Positions 55,301-63,610 of a DNA stretch of 64,000 bases are shown piece by piece. The number at the start of each line of letters is the position of its first letter. Positions within the stretch are counted from its first letter, which is position 1. Below the pieces are notes generated by a model. That model was given only the letters and a program-made list of their open reading frames with translations. It did no database searches and was not told the DNA's origin. This stretch comes from CAYLLN01 sp964384375. Its GTDB lineage: Bacteria > Planctomycetota > Planctomycetia > Pirellulales > Pirellulaceae. The translations under genes were made by a program, and so were the position numbers. The DNA is taken from contig CAYLLN010000011.1 in NCBI GenBank assembly GCA_964384375.1, forward strand, positions 1 through 64,000, read 5' to 3'.

Positions 55301-56053
55301 GTGAGACTTTCTTTCCACCGTGCCGCTCTGGCGGCCTGCCTCGTTTCAGTGACCTGCGCGGCCACGGCCCTGGGCCAGGGCGCTCCGGCGGCTGCTCGTC
55401 CCGCAGCAGCTCCCGCCGCCTCGGCGTCTCCGGGCGGCACCAATGTCGCCGTGATCGACATTGCCCTGATCTTCAAGCACCACGACCGCTTCAACGCGGC
55501 GATGGGCGACATCAAGAAGGATATCGAACAGTTCGAGGCCTACGTTCGCGACGAGCAAAAGAAGCTCAAGGCGAAGGCCGACGAGCTGCAAGCCTACGCT
55601 CCCAGCTCGCCCGAATTTCGCACCAAAGAAGGCGAGCTGGCCCGCCTCGATTCGGAGCTGAAAGTGCAGATTGGCCTGAAGCGGAAAGACTTCCTCGAGC
55701 AGGAGGCCCGCGTCTATTACCGCGTCTATAAGGAAGTCGAGCAGAGCGTCGGCGTTTTCGCCCAGCGTTATCGCATCGGCCTCGTGCTTCGCTACAACAG
55801 CGACGACATGAAGGAAGACGACCGGGCCAGCGTGCTCCAAGGCGTTAACCGGGCCGTCGTCTGGCACGGCAACCTGGACATTACGCCGCAGATCATCACC
55901 GATCTGAATCGCCGGCCGTTCAATCCGGCCGATGCGCAGAAGGCGACCACGCCGGGCACAGCGGGACCGGCGACACCCACCACGCCGGCTCCGCAGGGCG
56001 GGATCGCTCGCCCCCCAGTGGTTCCCGGCCAAGGTGGCACCAAGAGCCGATAG
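55301..56053 (+). CDS. OmpH/Skp-like periplasmic chaperone (copy 2)
   Basis: 250 residues with a signal peptide (VRLSFHRAALAACLVSVTCA, cleavage near ALGQG). A Pro/Ala linker, the OmpH-type start (NVAVIDIALIFKHHDRFNAA), a long charged coiled coil (about 75-170), GLVLRYNSDDMKEDDRA and a Pro/Thr/Gly-rich tail follow. I chose the GTG at 55301 because AAGGAG sits nine bases upstream; an ATG ten codons before it has no ribosome site. OmpH next to lpxC and lpxA fits outer-membrane biogenesis. It is clearly a different member from the one at 34555. Confidence 0.88.
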   Translation: MRLSFHRAALAACLVSVTCAATALGQGAPAAARPAAAPAASASPGGTNVAVIDIALIFKHHDRFNAAMGDIKKDIEQFEAYVRDEQKKLKAKADELQAYAPSSPEFRTKEGELARLDSELKVQIGLKRKDFLEQEARVYYRVYKEVEQSVGVFAQRYRIGLVLRYNSDDMKEDDRASVLQGVNRAVVWHGNLDITPQIITDLNRRPFNPADAQKATTPGTAGPATPTTPAPQGGIARPPVVPGQGGTKSR

Positions 56054-56149
56054 CGCTCTTGCCACGGCCAATACCGCGCGAGGGATGAGCAGCGGCCTCC
56101 CTCGCCGCACGCCGCGATTCGTTCAACTCGCCTCGATAATTGCACCTTG

Positions 56150-57025
56150 ATGACCCCCCAGCGACAGCAGCGGACGCTCGCGCAGCCTTGCCAGGTGGCC
56201 GGCTTTGGATATTGGAGCGGGCGGGACGTAACCGTCGAGTTCCGTCCCGCACCGGTCGGAGCCGGACTGGTCTTCGTGCGGACCGACCTTCCCACGCCGA
56301 AGCGAATCCCGGCCGAAGTGCAGCGGCGGATCGAAGTCCCCCGCCGCACCACGCTCGCCGCCGACGGCACGTCGGTCGAAATGGTCGAGCACATCCTCGC
56401 CGCGCTCTACGGCTTAGGCGTGGACAACTGCGAAATCGCGGTCAACGCCCCGGAGATGCCTGGCCTCGACGGCTCGTGCCTGCCGATCGTACAAGCGATT
56501 GCCGCCGCCGGTATCGTGTCGCAGCGAGCCCCTTGCCGCCGGCTGATCGTCACGGATGTGACCCGCGTGGGGAACGACGACTGCTGGGTCGAAGCTCGTC
56601 CCGCCAAAACGAACACGCTGAGCATCCTGTACAAGCTCGACTACGGCCAGAACAACCCGATCGGCCGCCAAACGATCGAGCTGATGGTAACGCCGCAAAA
56701 CTTTGCCACTGAACTCGCCTCCGCCCGCACGTTCCTCTTGCAGGACGAAGCGGATTGGCTCAAAAGCCGCGGCTTGGGAACGCGAGTCACCAACCAAGAC
56801 CTCCTCGTCTTCAACGAAGACGGGCCGATCGACAATCCTCTCCGGTTCGAGAATGAATGCGTCCGCCACAAGGCGCTCGATCTCGTCGGCGACCTGGCCC
56901 TGGCCGGCTGCGATCTGGTCGGGCAGATCATCGCCTACAAGAGCGGCCACCGGCTCAATGCCGAACTGGTGAAGGCGATCCTGATGGAAGGACGCATGGA
57001 AGAAGGGCTGCGACGAACGGCGTAG
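56150..57025 (+). CDS. lpxC: UDP-3-O-acyl-N-acetylglucosamine deacetylase
   Basis: A 291-residue zinc enzyme, the committed step of lipid A synthesis. The zinc ligands are His81 (EMVEHILAAL), His240 and Asp244 (RHKALDLVGDL). The general-base and catalytic residues are Glu80 and His267 (SGHRLN). The numbering is that of A. aeolicus LpxC plus two. MPGLDGSCLPIV holds the substrate loop. It has the usual length of a stand-alone LpxC, without the FabZ fusion seen in Bacteroidetes. The ATG at 56150 is preceded by a TTG; GATAAT (56135-56140) lies close upstream. It proves that the organism makes, or descends from one that made, lipid A. Confidence 0.96.
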   Translation: MTPQRQQRTLAQPCQVAGFGYWSGRDVTVEFRPAPVGAGLVFVRTDLPTPKRIPAEVQRRIEVPRRTTLAADGTSVEMVEHILAALYGLGVDNCEIAVNAPEMPGLDGSCLPIVQAIAAAGIVSQRAPCRRLIVTDVTRVGNDDCWVEARPAKTNTLSILYKLDYGQNNPIGRQTIELMVTPQNFATELASARTFLLQDEADWLKSRGLGTRVTNQDLLVFNEDGPIDNPLRFENECVRHKALDLVGDLALAGCDLVGQIIAYKSGHRLNAELVKAILMEGRMEEGLRRTA

Positions 57026-57030
57026 AGAGT

Positions 57031-57132
57031 GGGCAGGGTTCGGGGTTCAGGACAAAACGAATCCTGACGCCCGTACTCAGACCTCCGAACTTGGAACTTG
57101 AAACCTGCCTAGCTGAACCCTAAACCCTAACC
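57031..57132. repeat. Inverted repeat, GGGTTCAGG / CCTGAACCC family
   Basis: The left arm (57031-57053) is GGGCAGGGTTCGGGGTTCAGG. The right arm (57087-57132) is AACTTGGAACTTGAAACCTG, then AGCTGAACCCTAAACCCTAACC. It joins two families (AACCTGGAACC and GGGTTCA) and fills the lpxC-lpxA spacer. Confidence 0.9.
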
Positions 57133-57147
57133 ACTTTCCCCTTCCCC

Positions 57148-57954
57148 ATGTCCACTCACGTCGATCAACACGCGGCCGTCGATCCGCGTGCCGAATTGGA
57201 TGACGACGTGACCGTCGGGCCGTTTTGCGTCGTCGGGCCGAAGGCAAAGATCGGCCGCGGCACCGAGCTCGTCAGCAATGTGACGATCATGGGAAGTGTG
57301 ACCATCGGCGAAGGAAATCGCATTTTCCCCAGCGCGGTGATCGGCGGCGATCCGCAGGACGTGAGCTATCGCGGCAGCGACACGCGGGTGGTCATCGGCG
57401 ACGACAACATTATCCGCGAAGGGGTGACGATCAATCGGGGCACTGAAAAAGAGGAAGGGCTGACCACCCTCGGCAGCGGCTGCTTCATCATGGCCGGCTG
57501 TCACATCGCTCACGACTGCCGCGTCGGCAACCGTGTCATCATGGCCAACGCGACGCTCCTGGGTGGACACGTACACGTTCACGACGACGCGACCATCTCC
57601 GGCGGCGTCGCCGTACATCACTTCTCGACGATCGGCAGCTACAGCTTCACCGGCGGCCTCTCCCGCGTGCTGCACGACGTTCCGCCGTACATGCTCGCCG
57701 AGGGGAACCCTTCGCGACCGCGGTGCATCAACATCGTGGCGCTCAAACGGAATCACTTCTCTCCCGAAACGACACGGGCCTTGGCGGAGGCCCATCGGCT
57801 GATTTATCGGACGAAGGTCGGCCTCGACCATGCTCGCGAATTGCTGCGGGCCGACGATATGCTCGTGCCGGCCGTGAATCACCTGCTGAATTTCCTGCAA
57901 AATCAACATGAGGGCCGCAATGGGCGCGGCCGCGACCGGCGGAGGGCCGCGTGA
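57148..57954 (+). CDS. lpxA: UDP-N-acetylglucosamine acyltransferase
   Basis: A 268-residue enzyme that starts lipid A synthesis. A left-handed beta-helix of hexapeptide repeats (AAVDPRAELDDDVTVGPFCV, GPKAKIGRGTELVSNVTIMG, SVTIGEGNRIFPSAVIGGDP) is followed by the catalytic His segment IMAGCHIAHDCRVGN and by ANATLLGGHVHVHDDATISG. The C-terminal helical acyl-binding tail is NHFSPETTRALAEAHRLIYR. The length and order are normal. Its last bases overlap the GTG of the downstream oxidoreductase (GTGA), so these two are coupled. Confidence 0.96.
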   Translation: MSTHVDQHAAVDPRAELDDDVTVGPFCVVGPKAKIGRGTELVSNVTIMGSVTIGEGNRIFPSAVIGGDPQDVSYRGSDTRVVIGDDNIIREGVTINRGTEKEEGLTTLGSGCFIMAGCHIAHDCRVGNRVIMANATLLGGHVHVHDDATISGGVAVHHFSTIGSYSFTGGLSRVLHDVPPYMLAEGNPSRPRCINIVALKRNHFSPETTRALAEAHRLIYRTKVGLDHARELLRADDMLVPAVNHLLNFLQNQHEGRNGRGRDRRRAA

Positions 57955-59066
57955 GCAAGGTGCGTGTCGCCGTCATTGGCGTGGGGCATTTGGGCCGCAT
58001 TCACGCCAAGCTGCTGAAATCGGTGGATGGAGCCGAACTGGCCGGCGTTGTCGATCCGGTCCGCGAAGCCCGCGAACAGGTTGCCGCTGAATATGCCGCC
58101 CCGGCGTTTGCCGATCATACTCCGCTGCTGGGGCAGATTGACGCCGCGATCATCGCCACGCCCAGCCGCTATCACCATGCGGTTGCAGTGGACCTGCTTA
58201 GACACGGTGTTCACGTCTTCGTTGAGAAACCGATGACGCTGAATGTTGGCGATGCCGATGAACTGATCTCCGAAGCGGCCTCCCGGCAACTCACGTTGCA
58301 AGTCGGCCACGTCGAGCGGTTCAATCCGGCCCTGGTTGCTGCTCAGCCGCACGTAGCGGAACCAAAATACATTGAAGCCGTCCGGAGTGGGCCGTTCAGT
58401 TGTCGCTCGACCGACATCGGCGTCGTCCTCGACCTGATGATCCACGACATCGACGTGGCTCTGTCGCTGGTGGGCGAGGAAGTCGTCCGCGTCGAGGCGC
58501 TTGGAGCCGCCGTCTTCGGCCCGAACGAGGATTGGGCGCAGGCCCGCCTGGCGTTTGCCGGCGGCTGTGTGGCCAACCTATCGGCCTCGCGTGTCGCGGT
58601 ACAGCCACAGCGATGGATGCAAGTCGCCGCTGCCGATCGCTTCCTGTCGATCGACTTTGCCGCGGGCAAGTCACAACTCATGCGGCCGAGCGAGCAGGTG
58701 CTGGCCGGTGACATTGACGTAAACACGCTATCGCCCGCCGAGAAGGCCGACCTCAAAAACCGACTCTTTACCGATCATCTGCCGCTGACGGAGTTGCCGG
58801 TCGTGCAGTCCAACGCCTTGCTGGAAGAGCAGCGGCAGTTCATCGGCGCAATTCAGGGACAAGGCCAGGTGAGCGTGACCGGCCGCCATGGTCGGCAGGC
58901 CCTCGATGTGGCCGAGCGAATTCTCGTGGCGATCGCCTCGCATCGCTGGGACGGCACCGCCGACGGCGCGACCGGCCCGCGGCACGAATCGCGCGAGCCG
59001 ATTCTGCGCGGTCCGCACTGGCATCAGTCCCGCCGCGGCATCGTGCGACGGAAGTTGGCGGGCTAG
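57951..59066 (+). CDS. Gfo/Idh/MocA oxidoreductase beside lpxA (GnnA-like)
   Basis: 371 residues. The NAD-binding start is VAVIGVGHLGRIHAKLLKSV, with AAIIATPSRYHHAVAVDLLR, the family catalytic Lys in FVEKPMTLNVGDADELI, and GHVERFNPALVAAQPH. It is cytoplasmic with no signal. In Acidithiobacillus and some other bacteria a Gfo-type enzyme (GnnA) next to lpxA oxidises UDP-GlcNAc so that GnnB can add an amine, giving lipid A with amide-linked chains. The position and coupled GTGA overlap with lpxA make that reading likely here. No GnnB aminotransferase is in the window, so the assignment is tentative. The GTG start is certain from the overlap. Confidence 0.85.
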   Translation: MSKVRVAVIGVGHLGRIHAKLLKSVDGAELAGVVDPVREAREQVAAEYAAPAFADHTPLLGQIDAAIIATPSRYHHAVAVDLLRHGVHVFVEKPMTLNVGDADELISEAASRQLTLQVGHVERFNPALVAAQPHVAEPKYIEAVRSGPFSCRSTDIGVVLDLMIHDIDVALSLVGEEVVRVEALGAAVFGPNEDWAQARLAFAGGCVANLSASRVAVQPQRWMQVAAADRFLSIDFAAGKSQLMRPSEQVLAGDIDVNTLSPAEKADLKNRLFTDHLPLTELPVVQSNALLEEQRQFIGAIQGQGQVSVTGRHGRQALDVAERILVAIASHRWDGTADGATGPRHESREPILRGPHWHQSRRGIVRRKLAG

Positions 59067-59067
59067 G

Positions 59068-61611
59068 TCACGTCTTCCTCTTCGGCCTTCTCTCCGGAAC
59101 CGCCGTGTAAGGATCTTCCGGCCAGGAATGCTTTGGATAGCGAGCCCGCAGGTCTTTGCGAACAAGCGCGTAGGTATTCGCCCAGAAGCTCGCCAGGTCG
59201 TCGGTAATCTGTGCTGGGCGATAGTTGGGCGCGAGTAAGTGCATCAGCACGCGCACCCGTCCACCGGCAACGCGCGGTGACGCGGCCAGTCCGAAGACCT
59301 CCTGAATCCGGACGGCGAGCAACGGCGGCCGGCCCAGTTCGTAGGTCACGGCAATGTTACTGCCGCTGGGTACTTCGATTCGTTCAGGCGCTTCGCGGTC
59401 GACCGTCTGAAGCTGCTGCCAGGTGAAAAGGCCCTTCATCGCGTGGAGCCACGGCGCTTGCCGCAGGTCCGCTAAAGACCGGCGGCCGGCGGCCAGTTGC
59501 GGCAAGAGTTCACGCAGCCGATCGTCGGAAAGCGATGGAAGTTTCAGGTCCGGCATCCACTGGGCCAGGCACAGCACCCGCGTACGAAAACCCACCACGT
59601 CAGGATTGTCACTAGGAAACACGCGATCGAGGCGAGTTGCCGCAGCAACTGCCAGTGCCGCTGCGGTTTCATCGGGTGTCGGCAGTGCGGCTTGGCTCTC
59701 TTCGAGGATGAGCGTGTCGAAGAGGACTCGTTTACGAGCGACGATTTTTTCAGTCGCCTCGTCGAACTCGGCGATTCGCTCGGTTCGCACTAGGTCAAGC
59801 GGCAACCAGTCTCGTTCCACCGCGGATGCCTGCCGGACCAGAGCCTCAACTCCTCCCGCATCAACGTCGATGCAGACATACAGTTCCTCGTCGGCCAGCG
59901 CGACTTCCTCAGCCAATCGCACACCTCGGCTGCCGAGCATGACGCCCCGCCGGCTGCCGGGCTCGCGACGGCGGGCGAGCCGATCGGGAAAGGCCGCGAG
60001 CAGTGCTCGGAGAAAGGCTTTGGACTTCTCATCCCCATCAGGCGAGCGGTGTCGATGGTCACGAACCAGTCGCAGCAATTGGTCACGGCTCCGCAGCACC
60101 TGCTTCGCTCCACCGCGATGGAGTTGTCCGACATCACTTTGGAGTTGGCCATCAGTCTCGAACGCTTGCAGAGCATGCACGCGGTCGAGCACATCGCTGC
60201 GGCTGTGAATGGCGACTTGCCGGGCATGTCGCGGCCGCTCATCGCGCAAGAAGGGATCTCGTTCGGATAGCAAAGCCGCGGCCATTGCAACCTCGTGAAT
60301 CACACCCAACCGTTGCCCCTCGAGCAGCAGTCGTCCCAATCGTGGATGCACGGGCAATTCGGCGATTTGCCGTCCCAAGGTTGTAATTCCGCTGCCGTCT
60401 GCCGCACCGAGTTGCACGAGCAGGTGTTTGGCGCGATCCAAGGCTACAGCGGACGGAGGCTCAAACCACGGAAAGACCGCGAGGTCTGGCTCGATCCAGC
60501 AGAGCACCTGCAAAATGGCGCCCGCCAGATCGACCCGGCGAATCTCCGGCAGCTCATACTCCGGGCGTGATCGTTGTGCCGCTTCCGGCCAGAGCCGCAA
60601 GCAGACGCCCGGCTGCGTGCGTCCCGCGCGTCCGGCACGCTGCGCCGCGGACGCTTGTGAGATCGGTGATAGCTCCAGCCGGTCGAGTCCCGTTCGCTCG
60701 TCAAACCGCAACACGCGCGCAAGACCGCTATCGACGACACTCGTCACCCCTTCGATCGTGAGCGAGGTTTCAGCCACATTGGTCGCCAAAATCACTTTGC
60801 GCCGCGATGCCGGGCGAAGCACGGCATCCTGCTGCTCGGCGGGCAGGTCGCCATAGAGGGGCATCACGGCGAGTTGCAACTGCTCGGCCAGTCCCGCCAG
60901 TCGTTTCTCGCACTGGCGGATTTCACCGAGGCCCGGCAGGAAGACGAGGCAATCGCCTGGCGATTTGCTTAAGACTTGTTCGACGCCCTCGGCGACACTA
61001 TTGGCAATCTCGCGACGGTCGAGCGTCGGTTGATAGCAGATATCAACGGGAAAAGTGCGGCCCAAGCTCTCCACGATCGGGCAGCCACCCAGATGGGCCG
61101 CAATCGGCTCAGCGGCGAGCGTTGCCGACATCACGACGATCCGCAGTTCCGGCCGCACCGATTGCTGCACCTGGCGAACCATCGCGAGGGCCAGATCGCT
61201 CGCCAGCGACCGCTCGTGGAATTCGTCGAAGACGACCGCTGACACTCCCGGCAGGAACGGATCACCCAAGAGCCGCCTTAGCAGAATTCCCTCGGTGACG
61301 ATCTCGATTCGCGTCCGCGGTCTGACTCGCGACTCGAAGCGGACCTGATAGCCAACTTCGTCGCCCAACTGCCACCCTTGTTCTGCCGCAATTCGCGCCG
61401 CAGTGGCCCGTGCCGCCACCCGCCGCGGCTGCAGGACGATGATCTTGCCACCTTCCGCCCACGCAGATTTCAGCAGCGCCGGCGGCACACGCGTTGTCTT
61501 GCCGGCGCCCGGCGGAGCGCGCAGGACGAGGCTGCTTGTCGATTGGAGATTGCTGACAACCTCCGGCAGGACCTCGTCGATAGGGAGTGGGGCAGGCATC
61601 TTGCCTGCCAT
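59068..61611 (-). CDS. hrpB: HrpB-type ATP-dependent helicase
   Basis: An 847-residue DEAH-family helicase. Motif I is LVLRAPPGAGKTTRVPPALL. IIVLQPRRVAARATAARIAA follows, then the DEFHER box (VVFDEFHERSLASDLALAMV), SAT (VMSATLAAEP), and motifs V/VI as ATNVAETSLTIEGV and QRAGRAGRTQPGVCLRLW. The C-terminal HrpB domains end PSGSNIAVTYELGRPPLLAV and HSWPEDPYTAVP. RNA or ribonucleoprotein remodelling is presumed; the E. coli protein is non-essential. The start is uncertain: the first codons (MAGKMPAPLPIDE) are made by a palindromic repeat, which supplies both candidate ATGs (61611 and 61599). Confidence 0.92.
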   Translation of the reverse strand: MAGKMPAPLPIDEVLPEVVSNLQSTSSLVLRAPPGAGKTTRVPPALLKSAWAEGGKIIVLQPRRVAARATAARIAAEQGWQLGDEVGYQVRFESRVRPRTRIEIVTEGILLRRLLGDPFLPGVSAVVFDEFHERSLASDLALAMVRQVQQSVRPELRIVVMSATLAAEPIAAHLGGCPIVESLGRTFPVDICYQPTLDRREIANSVAEGVEQVLSKSPGDCLVFLPGLGEIRQCEKRLAGLAEQLQLAVMPLYGDLPAEQQDAVLRPASRRKVILATNVAETSLTIEGVTSVVDSGLARVLRFDERTGLDRLELSPISQASAAQRAGRAGRTQPGVCLRLWPEAAQRSRPEYELPEIRRVDLAGAILQVLCWIEPDLAVFPWFEPPSAVALDRAKHLLVQLGAADGSGITTLGRQIAELPVHPRLGRLLLEGQRLGVIHEVAMAAALLSERDPFLRDERPRHARQVAIHSRSDVLDRVHALQAFETDGQLQSDVGQLHRGGAKQVLRSRDQLLRLVRDHRHRSPDGDEKSKAFLRALLAAFPDRLARRREPGSRRGVMLGSRGVRLAEEVALADEELYVCIDVDAGGVEALVRQASAVERDWLPLDLVRTERIAEFDEATEKIVARKRVLFDTLILEESQAALPTPDETAAALAVAAATRLDRVFPSDNPDVVGFRTRVLCLAQWMPDLKLPSLSDDRLRELLPQLAAGRRSLADLRQAPWLHAMKGLFTWQQLQTVDREAPERIEVPSGSNIAVTYELGRPPLLAVRIQEVFGLAASPRVAGGRVRVLMHLLAPNYRPAQITDDLASFWANTYALVRKDLRARYPKHSWPEDPYTAVPERRPKRKT
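61587..61609. repeat. TGGGGCAGGC...GCCTGCC palindrome at the start of hrpB
   Basis: Identical to 54799-54821. On the minus strand it reads GGCAGGCAAGATGCCTGCC and encodes the first residues MAGKMPAP of the helicase, including its start codon or codons. Confidence 0.92.
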
Positions 61612-61694
61612 CGTAACAATATCTCGTGGCCACTCTGCGTGGCTACGCGGCTGGCTGTTCTGCGGCCAATGTGCCGTGGAGCGCCGGAGCATGT

Positions 61695-61752
61695 GTTCCC
61701 GCGCAGAGCGTGGGAACGAGACGGCACAGAAGTCCCGCCGAGCCGGCGGGAC
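61695..61752. repeat. Two palindromes at the end of gene 61753
   Basis: GTTCCC-N11-GGGAAC (61695-61717) and GTCCCGCCG-agc-CGGCGGGAC (61732-61752). The second touches the stop of the small gene and would make a strong terminator-like stem. The first recalls the element at 9574. Confidence 0.88.
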
Positions 61753-61983
61753 CTACTCTTCGCCCCCCTCAAAGTCTCGTAGCGACCGACCCAGGCGTTT
61801 ACGCTTCCCTGCAGCGCCAATCGCGCCGGCTGCGGCAGGTTCCGCAGGCGGCATCAGGGCTGCCAGTCGCTCGCGGGCATTGTCCCCTTCGGGGCTGCCG
61901 ATTGCTTCCATCGCATCGTGAACGCCCAGAATGACGCTCTGCTTCACACCCTCGCGAATCCACTGGAACATATTGAACTGCAT
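61753..61983 (-). CDS. Small hypothetical protein
   Basis: 76 residues: MQFNMFQWIREGVKQSVILG, a short amphipathic stretch, then an Ala/Pro-rich and basic C-terminus (AAGKRKRLGRSLRDFEGGEE). AAGGAGAGAGG just upstream of the ATG is one of the best ribosome sites in the window, which strongly supports translation. It has no signal peptide and no family that I can name. It is transcribed in the same direction as hrpB, 142 bp away across repeats. Confidence 0.72.
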   Translation of the reverse strand: MQFNMFQWIREGVKQSVILGVHDAMEAIGSPEGDNARERLAALMPPAEPAAAGAIGAAGKRKRLGRSLRDFEGGEE

Positions 61984-62066
61984 GGCCTCTCTCCTTGCGG
62001 CATGAGTTGGGCTGAGAAAGGTAGCGGTTCCACTGGCCGCCGTCGAGTCAAATTGGAGAAGGCTTG

Positions 62067-62101
62067 TTCTTGGTCATCTGTCACTTGTCATTGGTCACTT
62101 G
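62067..62101. repeat. GTCACTTGTCATTGGTCACTTG repeat, single arm
   Basis: TTGGTCATCTGTCACTTGTC, then ATTGGTCACTTG. No facing arm is seen before purD. The same family is at 36531 and 2750. Confidence 0.85.
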
Positions 62102-62213
62102 AAGCGGACTCCCAGCGATCACTTCGCCCCGGTGCCGGCTCTCGCCAACTTCCGCATCTTCCCTCGCTGCCCTATATTCGGAGTGTCGTTTCGTCCTCGG
62201 ACTGGGTGAGCTC

Positions 62214-63542
62214 ATGCGCGTTTTGGTGGTTGGCAGCGGCGGTCGGGAGCACGCCCTGGCCTGGAAGATCGCGCAGAGCCCGCGCGTCGAGCGGGTCTTC
62301 GTCGCTCCGGGCAATGCCGGCACTGCGACGGAGCCCCAGGTCGAGAACGTGCCGATCGCATCGGACGACATTGGCGCCCTGGTCAAGTTTGCCAAGGAAC
62401 GGGCAATCGACCTCACGGTGGTCGGCCCTGAAGCGCCGCTCGTTGCTGGCATTGTCGATCTCTTCCAGCGCGAGAAGCTCCGCGTCTTCGGCCCGTCGCA
62501 AGCCGCGGCTCAGCTCGAGGGGAGCAAGATCTTCTGCAAGAACCTCATGCACGGCGCTGATGTGCCGACGGCGGAATATCGCGTCTTTCGGGATCCCGAC
62601 AGCGCGACGCGGTACATCATGGACAAGTACCCAGGCGATAGCGAGTCGGTGCCGGTGGTGGTCAAGGCGGACGGCCTGGCATCGGGCAAAGGGGTGATCG
62701 TCTGCCATACGCGCCGCGACGCACTCGCCGCGATCGACCGCGTCGCCCGCAGCCATGAGTTCGGCTCGGCCGGCAAACAGTTCGTGATCGAAGAGCGTCT
62801 CGACGGCCAGGAGGCGAGCGTCCTCGCCCTGACTGACGGCCGCACCATCGTCCCGCTGCCGGCCTGCCAGGACCACAAGGCGGCTTTCGACGGCGACACC
62901 GGCCCGAATACCGGCGGCATGGGGGCATATTGCCCGGCGCCGCTTGTGACCGACCACCTGATGCGGACGATCGAAGAACGCATCCTCGTCCCGACTGTCC
63001 ACGCCATGAAGCGCTCGCGCCAGCCTTTCAAAGGCGTCCTGTATGCCGGCATCATGGTCACACCGCAGCAAGGTCCAAAAGTTCTCGAATACAACGTCCG
63101 CTTCGGCGATCCCGAGTGCCAGCCGCTGCTCATGCGACTCAAGAGCGACATCGTCGATCTGATCGAAGCGACGATCGACGGTCGCCTGGACGAGATCGAC
63201 CCGCCGCAGTGGGACCCGCGACCGAGCGTCAGCGTCGTCATGGCGAGCGAAGGCTATCCTGGTGACTACGAAAAGGGACGCCCCATTCGCGGTCTCGACG
63301 AAGCCGCCGCTGTGCCCGACGTGAAGGTGTTCCACTCCGGGACGTCGCTTGTCGATGGGCAAGTCGTCACCAACGGCGGCCGCGTCCTTGCCGTAACTGC
63401 CCTCGGCAACACGATCGCCGCCGCCAAGCTGCAAGCCTACACAGCCGTCAAATGCATCCGCTGGCCCGGCGCCTGGTGCCGGAAGGACATTGCCGACAAA
63501 GCGATGGCAGCTGCGAGCGCGAAGTCACCGCGCATTCGCTAA
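62214..63542 (+). CDS. purD: Phosphoribosylamine-glycine ligase
   Basis: 442 residues, an ATP-grasp enzyme of purine synthesis (joins phosphoribosylamine and glycine). The N-domain begins MRVLVVGSGGREHALAWKIA. The ATP-grasp core has VPVVVKADGLASGKGVIVCH, FVIEERLDGQEASVLALTDG and DGDTGPNTGGMGAYCPAPLV. EYNVRFGDPECQPLLMRL follows, and the C-domain has VVMASEGYPGDYEKG. The length is that of stand-alone GARS. Its start ATG at 62214 has a weak GGTGAG upstream. No other purine genes are adjacent. Confidence 0.97.
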   Translation: MRVLVVGSGGREHALAWKIAQSPRVERVFVAPGNAGTATEPQVENVPIASDDIGALVKFAKERAIDLTVVGPEAPLVAGIVDLFQREKLRVFGPSQAAAQLEGSKIFCKNLMHGADVPTAEYRVFRDPDSATRYIMDKYPGDSESVPVVVKADGLASGKGVIVCHTRRDALAAIDRVARSHEFGSAGKQFVIEERLDGQEASVLALTDGRTIVPLPACQDHKAAFDGDTGPNTGGMGAYCPAPLVTDHLMRTIEERILVPTVHAMKRSRQPFKGVLYAGIMVTPQQGPKVLEYNVRFGDPECQPLLMRLKSDIVDLIEATIDGRLDEIDPPQWDPRPSVSVVMASEGYPGDYEKGRPIRGLDEAAAVPDVKVFHSGTSLVDGQVVTNGGRVLAVTALGNTIAAAKLQAYTAVKCIRWPGAWCRKDIADKAMAAASAKSPRIR

Positions 63543-63554
63543 CTCGCCACCCTC

Positions 63555-63610
63555 GGTCTCTAGCCCCCAGCCCCCCGGTCTATAGCCCCCAGCCCCCGAC
63601 CCCTGCCCTC
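63555..63610. repeat. Two tandem GGTCTnTAGCCCCCAGCCCCC units plus a partial
   Basis: GGTCTCTAGCCCCCAGCCCC (63555-63577) and GGTCTATAGCCCCCAGCCCC (63578-63600), then CGACCCCTGCCCTC. It is directly repeated, not inverted, and lies between the convergent purD and the partial gene. Confidence 0.85.
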
